A stretch of DNA of 64,000 nt from Chelatococcus sp. HY11 (GCF_018398335.1 NZ_JAHBRX010000002.1:1178001-1242000); one strand, 5' to 3'; counted from the first letter of the stretch, positions 34,745-44,858 are shown. Notes: a model not told the origin generated them from the sequence alone. Made by a program: numbers and translations.

Positions 34745-36443
34745 GGCCGCAGACCTCCTTCGGCAGGAAGCCGACGGCTCGCCGGACAGATGCCGTTATC
34801 CGCTCTTGATCGATTCCATGCCACCGGCCAGCTATGTAGGAGTCCGGCCTGACCAGATAGAAGGCGCCCTTCTCAGCGTCGAAGGCGCGGAACGCATCGC
34901 CGGAGTCATCGATACCGACCCGAAAGACGCTCATGTCCTGGTTCAATTCGTCGCTTCGGGCAACAATGACGATATCGAGGTCGGCCGTCTGCCTCAAAGC
35001 ATCCGTCAATCCCATCAGTTCTGCGGGTACGGCATCGTCGGGCGCAAAGTAAACTCCCGTGAAACCGTCGGCGAGAAGATCGTAAAGATAGAGAGGCTCT
35101 GGCCCTGTGGACCGCAGGCATGCGTCGGGCAAGGGGCTTCCAGGATGCGGCCCGCCGTTGAATGCGCCGTCGTCCGACGCATTCAACGGCGTCTCATAGG
35201 CTTCGCCGCGCCGCGCCCTGTAGGCATCGAACAGCTCGGCGACGAAGGACTCACGGGTCGACAGCGACAGTGCCGCGTCGCGCATCAGGGCCACGCCGCG
35301 CGAAGGTCTTGTCATGAAAATCGTGCTTTGGGCAAGATCGTCGAGGGCCTCCAGCAGAATTGCGCGGCGCTCCGGATCATAGCTGTCGAGCAGCGCCGCG
35401 CCGGCCCGTCCGTCGAGCGCCAGGCTGAGCTTCCAGGCCAAATTGTTGACGTCGGCATAGCCGAGATTGAGGCCGCGCCCGCCAAAGATCGGGGTCTGGT
35501 GTGCTGCATCTCCGCAGAAGAAAATGCGGCCGTCGCGATAGGACGGCAGCGAACGTGCGAGCGGCCTATAGACGCTGGTCCACACCAACTCCCAAGGATC
35601 GGTGATGCCCATCATCTGAAGATGCTGTGCAACCCTGTCCTTGGCACGTTCCGGACGCGCCTCGATTTCAGGTTCCTCGCCGTCCTCGACCGCGTAGTCG
35701 AGACGCCAGATGTTGAAAGGTTGGCTATGCATGATGACGACCGAGCCCGGCTTGTAGGGCGGGTCCAGCCAAACCCGCCGCCCTGGAGGCAGATCGCTCT
35801 TCATGGCGAAGTCGCAGATGACGAAGCGGCGATCCGAGATGCGCGAGGCAACCGGTGATTCAAAACTGTGCCCGAGCACCCGGCGAACGGTTCCGCGAGC
35901 GCCGTCGGCGGCAATCACATAGCTGGCATGGAGCGCGTAGGCGCCGGCCTCCGTCTCCAGTTTCAGCCTGACGCCGTCCGATTCCTGCGCGAGATCGACC
36001 AGCGTCGTGCTCCATCGAACGTCTGCAAGCGACTGGTTGGCCAGGCCGTCGAGAAGGATCTGCTCCATCCAGCATTGCTGCAGCGTCAAAAGCAAAGGAT
36101 GTTTCTCGTTGGCAGCATGCTCGTAGATCATCTCCTGCACAAGACGATCGCGGAAATAGATAAGGTTGCGTTCACGCGCCAGGGCTTTGGCGCGGAATTC
36201 GCGGCCAAGACCAAGGCGATCGAAGAGCTGCGTGCTACGCCGCTGGACTCCAAGCGCGCGACTGCCGTCGGAAACGGTATTTCTGGATTCCAAGACGACG
36301 GACTGCACGCCGCGCCGGGCCAATAGAAGGGCGGCCGCGAGCCCCACAGGCCCGCCTCCGACGATGGCGACCTGAACCCGTCCGCCTCGGCCGTCAAGTT
36401 CCGGCGGACGCCGGAACGGTTGCTCTATCCAATCGAAATACAT
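34737..36443 (-). CDS. FAD-dependent aromatic monooxygenase, MhpA-like
   Basis: 568 residues of class A flavoprotein hydroxylases. VAIVGGGPVGLAAALLLARR binds the FAD ADP moiety, VIAADGARGTVRRVLG is the DG motif, and FFCGDAAHQTPIFGGRGLNL with GYADVNNLAWKL is the GD segment. A C-terminal thioredoxin-like domain is present, as in MhpA. It uses NAD(P)H and O2 to hydroxylate a phenolic ring. In this setting the product could be homogentisate, for example from a 4-hydroxyphenylacetate-type substrate; that is inference. ATG 36443 follows AGGTGGG. Confidence 0.88.
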   Translation of the reverse strand: MYFDWIEQPFRRPPELDGRGGRVQVAIVGGGPVGLAAALLLARRGVQSVVLESRNTVSDGSRALGVQRRSTQLFDRLGLGREFRAKALARERNLIYFRDRLVQEMIYEHAANEKHPLLLTLQQCWMEQILLDGLANQSLADVRWSTTLVDLAQESDGVRLKLETEAGAYALHASYVIAADGARGTVRRVLGHSFESPVASRISDRRFVICDFAMKSDLPPGRRVWLDPPYKPGSVVIMHSQPFNIWRLDYAVEDGEEPEIEARPERAKDRVAQHLQMMGITDPWELVWTSVYRPLARSLPSYRDGRIFFCGDAAHQTPIFGGRGLNLGYADVNNLAWKLSLALDGRAGAALLDSYDPERRAILLEALDDLAQSTIFMTRPSRGVALMRDAALSLSTRESFVAELFDAYRARRGEAYETPLNASDDGAFNGGPHPGSPLPDACLRSTGPEPLYLYDLLADGFTGVYFAPDDAVPAELMGLTDALRQTADLDIVIVARSDELNQDMSVFRVGIDDSGDAFRAFDAEKGAFYLVRPDSYIAGRWHGIDQERITASVRRAVGFLPKEVCGHD

Positions 36444-36509
36444 TTGACAGAACCCACCTTTCTATAGCGGTAGGTCTATCGATGCGCGTGCCGACCGTCA
36501 GTCCCCCCC

Positions 36510-37283
36510 TCACGCGACAGCGGATCGACGGGCGATGGCGCGCTCGCCACTCAGCACCATGGAGAACAGTTCCGACTGTGAGGTCACGTTGAGCTTCTGA
36601 TAGGCTCGACGCCGATAGGTGACCACGGAGTGCATCGACACGCTGAGGTCGAGCGAAATTGCCTCGTTGGAATAGCCGGCGACTACCCGCGCGCAGACCT
36701 CTCCCTCCCGCTCCGAGAGCGGCTTTTCCAGCGGGGTCTGCATGAAGATCCGTTTGATCTCCGAAACGCTGGCAACGGAGGACCGCGACCGAACCAGTTC
36801 CACGTGACGCTCGACGATCGCCGCGAGCGTCGACATGTGCGGCGCCAGAGCGTCGTACTCCCGTGCACCGAAATCGCCGTGCTCGATGCCGCGATAGACG
36901 GAAATCGCCAGTGTCTCATCCGGCTTCTGCAAGATGACCGCCATCTTCCCGGACATACGGGGGAGTAGATAGAGCAAGCGGCGATACTCGATGTCCTCGA
37001 TGTGGTTCACGTTGAAAAACGACATCTGCGTCCGCCGACTATCCGAAGGGCAAAGCATGGCGCGCATCGGATCGCGTAAATAGTAACCGTTGATGTATTT
37101 TCGCACGATGCCGGTGACTGCTCGATCGTCCTCCTTATGGACGTCGATGATACACTCGACAGGCGAACCACCGCCGTAGCGGTACACCACCACCTGGCGG
37201 GCCTGAACGCATTCGTTCATCATTGCGAACAACGCCGCGTTAAAGCGCGACGTGCCCATCGCCAACACCAGCGCGTCCAACAT
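36510..37283 (-). CDS. LuxR-family transcriptional regulator
   Basis: 257 residues. The N-terminal 180 residues form a sensor-like domain without a recognisable receiver or autoinducer motif. The C-terminal helix-turn-helix (KPLSEREGEVCARVVAGYSN, then EAISLDLSVSMHSVVTYRRR, then AYQKLNVTSQSELFSMVL) is clearly LuxR/GerE type. ATG 37283 has GGAGAGGAGGG upstream. It is divergent from the gntR gene, and transcribed toward the monooxygenase, so it may control the catabolic genes on both sides. Confidence 0.88.
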   Translation of the reverse strand: MLDALVLAMGTSRFNAALFAMMNECVQARQVVVYRYGGGSPVECIIDVHKEDDRAVTGIVRKYINGYYLRDPMRAMLCPSDSRRTQMSFFNVNHIEDIEYRRLLYLLPRMSGKMAVILQKPDETLAISVYRGIEHGDFGAREYDALAPHMSTLAAIVERHVELVRSRSSVASVSEIKRIFMQTPLEKPLSEREGEVCARVVAGYSNEAISLDLSVSMHSVVTYRRRAYQKLNVTSQSELFSMVLSGERAIARRSAVA

Positions 37284-37421
37284 GATCGCCCTCCTCTCCC
37301 GATCGAGCCTTCTTCGCGGCTTCAGATTGTATCTAATTGACTTAGAATATCATGTCAATGACGCAAATTTTTCATGAAATTCATATAGATAGATCATATC
37401 TCTCGACTTTTTGATTTTTTT

Positions 37422-37433
37422 ATTGTACACAAT
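37422..37433. promoter_or_regulatory. Inverted repeat upstream of gntR
   Basis: ATTGT-AC-ACAAT is a perfect 5-bp inverted repeat with a 2-bp spacer, 31 bp before the gntR start in an AT-rich divergent promoter region (37284-37464). It has the size and arms of FadR/VanR-type operators, so GntR autoregulation is likely. A half-match lies at 37326-37337. Confidence 0.5.
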
Positions 37434-37464
37434 CTTCGTGAGATAAGACCTGTGGAGGCCAGAT

Positions 37465-38214
37465 TTGGCGCGCGGTGAGACAAAGACGACAGCGGCACAG
37501 CAGGCAACGCAACGTTTGCGGAATTTGATCATGAGCGGTGAATTTTCGGCTGATTTGCGCATCACTGAGACTTCCCTCGCCGATCTCCTGGGAATGTCGC
37601 GAACACCAGTGCGGGCGGCCTTGAGCGCTCTGTCTGTGGAAGGGTTGGTCGAATATGAGGCCAATCGCGGCTACCGCATCCGTTCGGCCACGATTCAGGA
37701 TGTGTTGGACGCTTATACGATCCGCGCGTCCCTGGAAGGGCTGGCCTGTCGGCTTCTGGCCGCTGCGGGGGCGTCCGCTGCGGTCCTCGCGCACCTGGAA
37801 AAGACCCTGGTCCGCTACGAAAAGTTCGTCTCCCGCGGATCGCTGACACGTTTCGACAGCATTGCCGTGGGTGAACTCAACCAAGTGTTTCACCAGACGA
37901 TATTAGACCAGGTTCCGAACAGGATGCTGCGCGATTTTGTCCATCTCTCGCAGTCGATCCCGCTGACCTCCCATCGGTTCGTGCCGCATTGGGGGCGCCA
38001 CGAGCAGGTCGAAGGGGCCAGGCTTTCACACGCGGAGCATCAGGAGATCTTGCGCGCCATCAGGCAGCGCGAGGCCGACGCGGCTGAAAACGCGATGCGC
38101 CGCCATATCGACAGGTCATCCGCCATGGTCCAGGCCATGTACGGAAGCGGGATCGATCGCGCCACGCCGCTGGCGCGATCTGTCGGCAAGGAACGCCCGG
38201 ATGCGGGAGCCTGA
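37465..38214 (+). CDS. GntR-family regulator, FCD subfamily
   Basis: 249 residues. The winged helix-turn-helix (LRNLIMSGEFSADLRITETS, then LADLLGMSRTPVRAALSALS, then VEGLVEYEANRGYRI) is followed by an all-helical FCD ligand domain with FHQTILD and HAEHQEILRAIRQREADAAE and the histidines that bind a metal and an acid effector. The TTG start has GGAGG 7 nt upstream. It is placed just before hmgA and probably responds to an organic acid of the pathway. Confidence 0.9.
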   Translation: MARGETKTTAAQQATQRLRNLIMSGEFSADLRITETSLADLLGMSRTPVRAALSALSVEGLVEYEANRGYRIRSATIQDVLDAYTIRASLEGLACRLLAAAGASAAVLAHLEKTLVRYEKFVSRGSLTRFDSIAVGELNQVFHQTILDQVPNRMLRDFVHLSQSIPLTSHRFVPHWGRHEQVEGARLSHAEHQEILRAIRQREADAAENAMRRHIDRSSAMVQAMYGSGIDRATPLARSVGKERPDAGA

Positions 38215-38326
38215 CGGCCTCCGGAGAGCGGCGTGCCGTTCCCGATGACGCTGGATTGATAGTTACATTTTGCGCCCGCAAGCTTCGGATCAATCGCGCC
38301 AGGCCGCGCGCCACCGGGAGGGGCCC

Positions 38327-39706
38327 ATGGATTCGCCAGTGTCGTCGCATAGTGAAGATCCGCAAATGACATCTCATGTCGCGCCGTATCCCGTCTACAT
38401 GTCGGGTTTCAACAACACTTTCGAGACCGAGGCCCTGCCTGGCGCGTTGCCAGTCGGGCGCAATTCTCCGCAGCGCATGAGCTACGGACTCTACGCCGAG
38501 CAATTGTCAGGTTCGCCCTTTACGGCGCCACAGGCCACCAACCAGCGCTCATGGCTTTACCGCATCCGGCCGAGCGTGAAACACGCGTCGCAGTTCAGGA
38601 AGGCGGACAAGGGGCTGCTGCGCTCCGCACCGGAAGCACGCAATGAGAGCGAACTGCCGATCGCGCAGCTGCGCTGGGATCCGCCTACCGTGCCCGCAGA
38701 GCCCACGACATTCGTCAACGGCCTGAGGACCATGACGACTGCGGGAGATTCGGATGCCCAGACCGGGATGGCCGCGCACATGCTCGTGGTGAACCAGTCC
38801 ATGGTCGACGAATACTTTTCCAACGCTGATGGAGAGCTTCTGATCGTGGCTCAGGAGGGCGGGCTGCGTTTCATGACGGAGTTCGGACGTATCGACATCG
38901 TCCCCGGCGAAATCGTGGTGATCCCGCGCGGTGTCGTTTTCAGGCTCGAAGTGGACGGCCCGGCGCGGGCCTATGTCTGCGAGAACTATGGCGGCGCGCT
39001 GACGCTTCCGGACCGGGGTCCGATCGGAGCCAACTGTCTTGCGAACCCGCGCGATTTCCTGACGCCAGTCGCGGCCTACGAGGACGTGGAGAGACCTGGC
39101 ACGCTCTACATGAAATGGGGCGGCGATCTGTTTGCGACGGACATAGACCAGTCTCCGCTCGATGTCGTCGCATGGCATGGGAACTATGCGCCGTATAAGT
39201 ATGATCTGCACCGCTTTTCGCCCGTCAACGCCGTTCTGTTCGACCATCCGGACCCTTCGATCTTCACGGTGCTGACGGCGCCATCCGAGACTCCAGGCAC
39301 GGCGAATATCGACTTCGTATTATTCGCGGACCGATGGTCGGTCTCGGAGAACACGTTCCGCCCGCCATGGTATCATCGCAATCTGATGTCGGAGTTCATG
39401 GGACTGATCTATGGCGTCTACGATGCCCGGCCCAATGGTTACTTGCCCGGCGGCGCAACGCTGCATAACCAGATGCTGCCGCACGGTCCGGAGGCGAGCG
39501 TCTTCGAGCATGCCAGCAGCGTCGACCTGAAGCCCGTCAGGCTGGAAGGCGCGATGGCCTTCATGTTCGAGTCGCGACTTCCGCAGCGCATAACACGATA
39601 CGCCGCCGAGGCAGGATTTCTCCAAAGCGACTATGCAAAGTGCTGGGCGGGGTTGAAGAAGAACTTTACGCCACGTGAGCGCGAGCCCCGGAGCATTCGG
39701 ACATGA
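38327..39706 (+). CDS. hmgA: Homogentisate 1,2-dioxygenase
   Basis: 459 residues, normal length. [19 protein letters not shown] and [20 protein letters not shown] open the protein. The Fe(II) ligands are visible as [12 protein letters not shown] (His350, Glu356) and [11 protein letters not shown] (His386), the same spacing as His335/Glu341/His371 in the human enzyme. It cleaves homogentisate to maleylacetoacetate. ATG 38327 has GGGAGGGG upstream. Its stop overlaps the fumarylacetoacetase start (ATGA at 39703-39706). First structural gene of the operon. Confidence 0.96.
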   Translation: MDSPVSSHSEDPQMTSHVAPYPVYMSGFNNTFETEALPGALPVGRNSPQRMSYGLYAEQLSGSPFTAPQATNQRSWLYRIRPSVKHASQFRKADKGLLRSAPEARNESELPIAQLRWDPPTVPAEPTTFVNGLRTMTTAGDSDAQTGMAAHMLVVNQSMVDEYFSNADGELLIVAQEGGLRFMTEFGRIDIVPGEIVVIPRGVVFRLEVDGPARAYVCENYGGALTLPDRGPIGANCLANPRDFLTPVAAYEDVERPGTLYMKWGGDLFATDIDQSPLDVVAWHGNYAPYKYDLHRFSPVNAVLFDHPDPSIFTVLTAPSETPGTANIDFVLFADRWSVSENTFRPPWYHRNLMSEFMGLIYGVYDARPNGYLPGGATLHNQMLPHGPEASVFEHASSVDLKPVRLEGAMAFMFESRLPQRITRYAAEAGFLQSDYAKCWAGLKKNFTPREREPRSIRT

Positions 39707-40710
39707 AGCTCGCATCGCTGAGGGGCGGCCGCGACGGCCGTTTGATCGTAGTTTCGCGCGATCTCCGGCGCATGGCGGACGCTTCTGCCATCGCACCGAC
39801 ATTCCAGGCTGCGCTGGACAACTGGGCGTGGGCTGAGCCGAGGCTGCGGCAGTTGGCGGAGACGATAGAGAGTGGCGCCGGCGCGGCCGAGGCATTCGAG
39901 CAGACCGATTGTGTGGCCCCGCTGCCGCGTGCCTATGCCTGGCTCGACGGCTCCGCCTATGTCAACCATGTGGCGCTGGTTCGCCAGGCTCGAGGCGCAG
40001 TCGTGCCTGACAGCTTCTGGACCGATCCGCTGATGTACCAGGGCGGGTCGGATACATTCCTGTCGCCGCGCGAGCCTATCGCCATGGCCGAGGAGGCGTG
40101 GGGGATCGACTACGAGGCGGAGATCGCCGTCATCGTCGACGACGTGCCGATGGGAGCCGGCGTGGAAGAAGCCGCGAAGGCGATCAAGCTGTTCGTACTG
40201 GTCAACGACGTCTCGCTGCGCATCCTGCTGATGAGCGAGATCAGGAAGGAACTGGGCTTTGTGCAGGCCAAACCGTCGTCTGCGCTTTCGCCGGTCGTGG
40301 TTACCCCCGACGAACTCGGCTCGGCCTGGGATGGGCACCGCGTCCATCTGCCAATGCTGTCCTTCGTGAACGGCGAGCCGGTTGGCAAGCCGAATGCCGG
40401 GGTGGACATGACCTTCGACTTCCCGACGCTGATCGCTCATGCGGCGAAGACGCGCAGGCTGGGTGCCGGAACGCTGATCGGATCCGGTACGATTTCCAAT
40501 AGGGCGCCTGACGGCGGATGTGGAAAGCCGATCGCGCAAGGGGGACTCGGCTATTCGTGTCTTGCGGAAGTGCGGACGGTCGAAACGATCCTCGATGGCA
40601 AACCGACGACATCGTTCCTCAAGTTCGGCGATGTCGTCAGAATCGAAATGGACGATGCCGACGGCGAGAGCATCTTCGGGACGATCGAACAGCAGGTGGT
40701 GCGCGCCTGA
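39703..40710 (+). CDS. Fumarylacetoacetase, FAH family
   Basis: 335 residues with the FAH fold: the metal-ligand stretch [54 protein letters not shown], and [20 protein letters not shown]. It hydrolyses fumarylacetoacetate to fumarate and acetoacetate, the last step of homogentisate breakdown. It is the short bacterial form found beside hmgA. ATGA overlap with hmgA gives coupled translation. The alternative is another beta-diketone hydrolase of the same family, but the context makes fumarylacetoacetase most likely. Confidence 0.9.
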   Translation: MKLASLRGGRDGRLIVVSRDLRRMADASAIAPTFQAALDNWAWAEPRLRQLAETIESGAGAAEAFEQTDCVAPLPRAYAWLDGSAYVNHVALVRQARGAVVPDSFWTDPLMYQGGSDTFLSPREPIAMAEEAWGIDYEAEIAVIVDDVPMGAGVEEAAKAIKLFVLVNDVSLRILLMSEIRKELGFVQAKPSSALSPVVVTPDELGSAWDGHRVHLPMLSFVNGEPVGKPNAGVDMTFDFPTLIAHAAKTRRLGAGTLIGSGTISNRAPDGGCGKPIAQGGLGYSCLAEVRTVETILDGKPTTSFLKFGDVVRIEMDDADGESIFGTIEQQVVRA

Positions 40711-41034
40711 CGTGTCATGCGGTGCGCTTTCGACGGTTCGACAATGACGGATTTCCCTGGGGGAGGGAGACCGGTCGAAATCCTGCTCCGTCGCACTCGC
40801 ACATCAGGCAGCGGCTAAGGTGGAAGCCAAGCCTCTGGTGTGAAGGTACCATAGCCAAGCCGACAAGAGCTGGCGCGTTTGCGCGGCAAGATCGAAGGCC
40901 GCTGCCTATGTAGCTTGGGCAGGTGACTTGGTCGCAGCGAATCTGCGGTTAAGGTAGCTTCGCGGTGTTCGGGATCGATGGCAGCGCCCTGGCGGATCAC
41001 GCACCATGTCTGCCATGATCTTGGAGGAAAAAGA
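40711..41034. other. Intergenic stretch, no gene seen
   Basis: 324 bp between the fumarylacetoacetase and the first KstD-like gene. No frame with protein character and no strong hairpin with a U-tract were found. GGAGGAAA at its end is the ribosome binding site of the next gene. Confidence 0.4.
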
Positions 41035-42777
41035 ATGGCCGTTCGGGACGTTGTCGACGTCGATGTGCTGATCATTGGATCAGGCGCGGGCGGCCTTTCC
41101 GCCGCCATCTGCGCAGCGAAGGCAGGCTTGAAGGTCGTCGTGGCAGAGAAGGCCGACGTCGTTGGCGGCACGACCTCGTTTTCAGGCGGTGTGCCTTGGA
41201 TTCCTGAGAACCATCAAATGTCCGCGCACGGCCTTTCGGACTCGCGGCAAAAGGCCCTCGAATATCTCAGCCACGCCGCTGGAAGGTGTATGCGCCCCGA
41301 GATGATCGAGCGTTACCTGGACGTGGCACCCGAGGCGCTGCTCTATTTTGAGCGCAATACCGAAGTCAGATTTCGCATTCGGCCGCAAATGCCTGACTAT
41401 TCGTCGGAAGTTCCGGGCGCGCAGCTTGGTCGCTGTCTAGAGACGCTGCCTTTCGACGGTTCGCGCCTCGGCGCCGACTTCGTGCATCTCCGAATGCCGC
41501 GCCCGGAGACGACCGTCTTCGGGGGAATGATGATCAGCCTTCCGGACCTGAAGGCGATGTTGAACGCCCGCCGCTCCCTTTCTGCCTTTCTTCACACCGT
41601 AGGTATCGTCGCCCGGCATGCCGTGGAGCGGCTGCGCCATCATCGCGGCACCAGGCTCGTCAACGGCAATGCTCTCGCGGCGCGCCTCTTCAGGTCCGCG
41701 CTGGATGCCGGGGTCGAGATCTGGAGGCAGGCGCCAGCTTCCGAACTGCTTTGCGAAGGCCGTCGGGTCGTGGGCGCGCGGATACGGCGCGGCGAGAGCG
41801 AGATCGAGGTGCGCAGCCGCTGCGGGACCGTGCTCGCCACCGGCGGCTTTCCGCAAAGCACTGAAATGCGTGCCCGCTATCTGCCCAATGCGGATGTTCA
41901 CCGCTCTTTGGCGCCCCACGACAATGCCGGCCAGGGCATAAGAATGGCGCTCGCTGCCGGTGCTGTGCTCGAGCAAATCAACGAGGACAACGCCTTCCTG
42001 ACACCAGTATCGGTCTTCAAGGACAAGAACGGCAAGGAGCAGGTATTCCCCCATCTCATCACCGACCGTACGAGTCCCGGATCCATCATCGTCAACAAGC
42101 AGGCGCGGCGTTTCATCAACGAGGCCGACAACTACCAGTTCGTCGTGCAGGCGATGCGCGACAACGGCAACCAGGGCATCCCGGCTTTCCTGATCTGCGA
42201 TGCGGACTTCATACAGCGCTACGGACTCGGGCGCGTCAGGCCGTTCCCCTTTCCGCGCGGAAGCTTCGTGAAGGACGGGTATTTGTTTCGTGGCGAAACG
42301 CTTGCGGACCTGGCGGCGCAATTGGGCCTCGACGGAAAGGTGCTGGCCGAGACAGTCGATCGGTTCAACCAGGGCGCGCGGCAGGGTATCGACACGGAAT
42401 TCGGCAGAGGTGCCTCTGCCTACAACAGGTATATGGGCGACGCGGCAAACGCGCACGGTCCGTGCCTGGCCCCGCTCCAGAAGCCGCCCTTCTACGCGGT
42501 CAAGCTGTATCCCGGCGACATCGGCACTTCCCTGGGCATCAGAGTTGATGCCGACGCCCGAGCGCTGGACACGGAAGACCGTCCAATCGACGGGCTGTAC
42601 GTTTGCGGGAACGATATGAATTCCATCTTCGCCGGCACTTATGCCACGGGGGGGATAACGATCGGACCCGCGCTGACTTTCGGCTTCATTGCTGCCCGCC
42701 ACATGTCGAAAAGGAATGCACGAACCCAGTCGGTATCACGCGCTTCACTTGGCCTCTCCATCGCGTCCGAACCTTGA
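41035..42777 (+). CDS. KstD-like FAD desaturase, copy 1
   Basis: 580 residues of the fumarate reductase/3-ketosteroid-delta1-dehydrogenase group. VLIIGSGAGGLSAAICAAKA binds FAD, VVGGTTSFSGGVPWIP follows, and the C-terminal FAD segment reads LYVCGNDMNSIFAGTYATGG. Y536 and G540 in TYATGGITIGP align with the Tyr487/Gly491 pair that promotes enolisation of the ketone in KstD. It should therefore introduce a double bond next to a ring carbonyl. The start is ATG 41035 after GGAGGAAA. It lies inside the homogentisate operon, which suggests an alicyclic ketone rather than a steroid, since no other steroid gene is present. Confidence 0.87.
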   Translation: MAVRDVVDVDVLIIGSGAGGLSAAICAAKAGLKVVVAEKADVVGGTTSFSGGVPWIPENHQMSAHGLSDSRQKALEYLSHAAGRCMRPEMIERYLDVAPEALLYFERNTEVRFRIRPQMPDYSSEVPGAQLGRCLETLPFDGSRLGADFVHLRMPRPETTVFGGMMISLPDLKAMLNARRSLSAFLHTVGIVARHAVERLRHHRGTRLVNGNALAARLFRSALDAGVEIWRQAPASELLCEGRRVVGARIRRGESEIEVRSRCGTVLATGGFPQSTEMRARYLPNADVHRSLAPHDNAGQGIRMALAAGAVLEQINEDNAFLTPVSVFKDKNGKEQVFPHLITDRTSPGSIIVNKQARRFINEADNYQFVVQAMRDNGNQGIPAFLICDADFIQRYGLGRVRPFPFPRGSFVKDGYLFRGETLADLAAQLGLDGKVLAETVDRFNQGARQGIDTEFGRGASAYNRYMGDAANAHGPCLAPLQKPPFYAVKLYPGDIGTSLGIRVDADARALDTEDRPIDGLYVCGNDMNSIFAGTYATGGITIGPALTFGFIAARHMSKRNARTQSVSRASLGLSIASEP

Positions 42778-42958
42778 TAACTCGATTGCGGAGCGTGGCG
42801 GCTCCGGCCAACGGGGCGGCGGCATGATCGGTAACGATATCATGCCCGACGAGATGCAAGCGATCGCCGAGGCAGGGTTGGCGCGAGGCCACGGTCTCCG
42901 CAGGGCGGGAAATGTAAAAAGCGCGTCCTGATCTTACGGGGCGCCAATGGGGAAACCG

Positions 42959-43606
42959 ATGCAACTGAGTTCCTACTTCCGTTCTTCGGCCGCGTATCGT
43001 GTTCGCATTGCGCTCAATCTGAAGGGGCTCGATGCCGATTTGCACCTCGTGCATATGCTGCGCGACGGAGGCGAGCACCACAAGGAGCCTTACAAGGCTC
43101 TTAATCCCCTCGGCCTCATACCCACGCTTGTGACCGACGATGGCGCCGTCATCACCCAGTCAATCGCGATTTGCGAATATCTCGATGAAGCGTTTCCGAA
43201 GTCGCCGCTGTTGCCGACCGACATCAATGACCGCGCCTACGTCCGAAGCCTTGCCAGCTTGGTGGCTTGCGACATCCACCCGATAAACAACCTGCGCGTG
43301 CTTAAATATATACAGAACGAGTTTTCCGCAGACAATGAACAGCGAAACGCATGGATCGACCGCTGGATCTCGGAAGGCTTCACGGCGTTCGAGACGATGC
43401 TGGCAAACGCGCGCAAGGCGGGTCCTTTCTGTTTCGGCGATACGCCGACGTTGGCTGACGCGTTCCTCATTCCCCAGGTCTTCAACGCCATGCGCTTCTC
43501 GGTTCCGCTCGACCGCTTCCCACGAATTCGCGCGATCAACAGCGCTTGCCTGGCTCTCCCGGCCTTTGAAATGGCATCACCCGCACGACAGCCGGATGCC
43601 GAATGA
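42959..43606 (+). CDS. maiA: Maleylacetoacetate isomerase, zeta-class GST
   Basis: 215 residues. SYFRSSAAYRVRIALNLKG holds the Ser that activates glutathione in zeta-class GSTs (SSxxxxVR). NPLGLIPTLVTDD and ITQSIAICEYLDEAF complete the thioredoxin domain; the helical domain has VACDIHPINNLRVLKYI, normal for this enzyme. It isomerises maleylacetoacetate to fumarylacetoacetate between HmgA and the hydrolase. ATG 42959 has GGGGAA upstream and gives the usual N-terminus; ATG 42947 is an alternative. It ends in an ATGA overlap with the marR gene. Confidence 0.93.
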   Translation: MQLSSYFRSSAAYRVRIALNLKGLDADLHLVHMLRDGGEHHKEPYKALNPLGLIPTLVTDDGAVITQSIAICEYLDEAFPKSPLLPTDINDRAYVRSLASLVACDIHPINNLRVLKYIQNEFSADNEQRNAWIDRWISEGFTAFETMLANARKAGPFCFGDTPTLADAFLIPQVFNAMRFSVPLDRFPRIRAINSACLALPAFEMASPARQPDAE

Positions 43607-44157
43607 CCACGCGCGTCGATCAGGGAGAAATGCGTGGCGTGTTGCACGGCAGCCGGGCCGGGCGGGGCAGTTCATGCGACATAGCCTCAGACAGGTTGCT
43701 CGTGATGGCTGAACTGAACCTTGAGGCATTCCTGCCGTATCGACTGAACCGCATCGCGGTCGCCTTGTCACGAAGAATGCAGGCGATCTATTGCCGAAAG
43801 TATCCCCTGACCGTACCGGAGTGGCGCACGCTTGCCTCCCTGGGCCAATTTGAACCCATCACGGCCAAGAACATCGGCGTTCACTCCGACATGCACAAGA
43901 CCAAGATCAGCCGGGCTCTGGTTGGACTCGAGAAGAGGCGGTGGATCAGGCGCGAGACAAATATGGATGACCGGCGGGAAAAAGTCATATTGCTGACCAA
44001 AGCCGGCCGGTCGGTATATAAAGAAATTGCGCAATTACTTAGGGATGACGAGGATAAATTCATGATGTTATTGAAAGAGAACGGGTTCTTATTGGAGGAC
44101 TTGCTGCTGGCCATGGAAAATATCTTGTTGCTGAGCGTCAGTCCACAAAGAAATTGA
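43603..44157 (+). CDS. MarR-family transcriptional regulator
   Basis: 184 residues as given; homology starts at about residue 35 (AELNLEAFLPYRLNRIAVAL). The helix-turn-helix lies in EPITAKNIGVHSDMHKTKIS and RALVGLEKRRWIRRETNMDD, and the wing continues in RREKVILLTKAGRSVY. The ATG at 43603 overlaps the maiA stop, which favours it; ATG 43705 (MAELNLEAF) would give a normal-length MarR protein. It is probably the aromatic-acid-responsive repressor of the hmgA operon. Composition becomes AT-rich toward its 3' end. Confidence 0.85.
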   Translation: MTTRVDQGEMRGVLHGSRAGRGSSCDIASDRLLVMAELNLEAFLPYRLNRIAVALSRRMQAIYCRKYPLTVPEWRTLASLGQFEPITAKNIGVHSDMHKTKISRALVGLEKRRWIRRETNMDDRREKVILLTKAGRSVYKEIAQLLRDDEDKFMMLLKENGFLLEDLLLAMENILLLSVSPQRN

Positions 44158-44858
44158 ACGATGTGAATTGTGTGTAATTCCATGCGGGTGAGTGAATTCG
44201 ATTGGGCATGGAGCGATGTGGACGAAGACGAACCGCGGGAAATACGATCGGGATGGTCTTCGCCATCCGAGCGACTTGACGGATACCGAATGGTCGGCTG
44301 TCGAGCCATTGATCCCTTATGCCGGGCACGGCGGCCGCAAGCGCGATGTCCGATGCGCGCCCCACCGCCGCGAGCCTCTTCGGCGTGTCGATCACGAGGC
44401 TCCTTGGATACCGTGCTTGGATCGCGGCACGTTCGCAGCGACAATCCGGTTCACACGTTGCCACGCGCTGTCGCATGACGATGGGGCATCGGAAGTATGC
44501 CCGCGGACCTAAGGTACGATCGAAGTGCGACCATATCGCAATCGGACAAATGCGATGAAATCGCCTGCGCAGGGTCAACGGGAAGGGAGCATCCACGTTT
44601 CGCCCGTATACACGCCTGGTCCTTTCCGCTGGAGAAGGCGGGGCATTCGCCCGTCGAGCGGCGGTCCATGGCGGTTCCTGCTTACACCGGATTCTATTAC
44701 GAGGGTCCGATGAGGAGGCATCGAGATGCTATAGGCCTGCCATTCTGTTATCTCGCAACAAGACGAACGAACGTCAGTCAATATATCGTCTACGGTATAG
44801 CACGTTCGAGTGCCATAATAAGATTGAAAATGGATACTTATCCAGGGAGGGAAGCAGA
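44158..44858. other. Gap with IS fragment and livK promoter region
   Basis: About 700 bp without an intact gene. It starts with an AT-rich stretch, holds a truncated IS5-type transposase start (44216-44345), then sequence with no recognisable frame. The last 90 bp are AT-rich and should contain the promoter of the Liv-type transporter operon. Confidence 0.5.
44216..44345 (+). mobile_element. IS5-family transposase N-terminal fragment
   Basis: The translation begins MWTKTNRGKYDRDGLRHPSD and continues LTDTEWSAVEPLIP, the typical N-terminus of IS5-type transposases (DUF4096 region). The match ends within about 45 residues, and no catalytic DDE core or terminal inverted repeats follow. It is an insertion-sequence relic between the hmgA operon and the liv operon, a possible junction of separately acquired modules. 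Confidence 0.7.

Noticed and set aside
37422-37433. Considered as a fourth copy of the TTGT/ACAA island operator
   Set aside because: The spacer is 2 bp instead of 3 and the flanks do not match; it more likely belongs to the adjacent gntR gene.
44346-44850. Possible remainder of an IS5 transposase
   Set aside because: No DDE motifs or terminal inverted repeats could be recognised after 44345.
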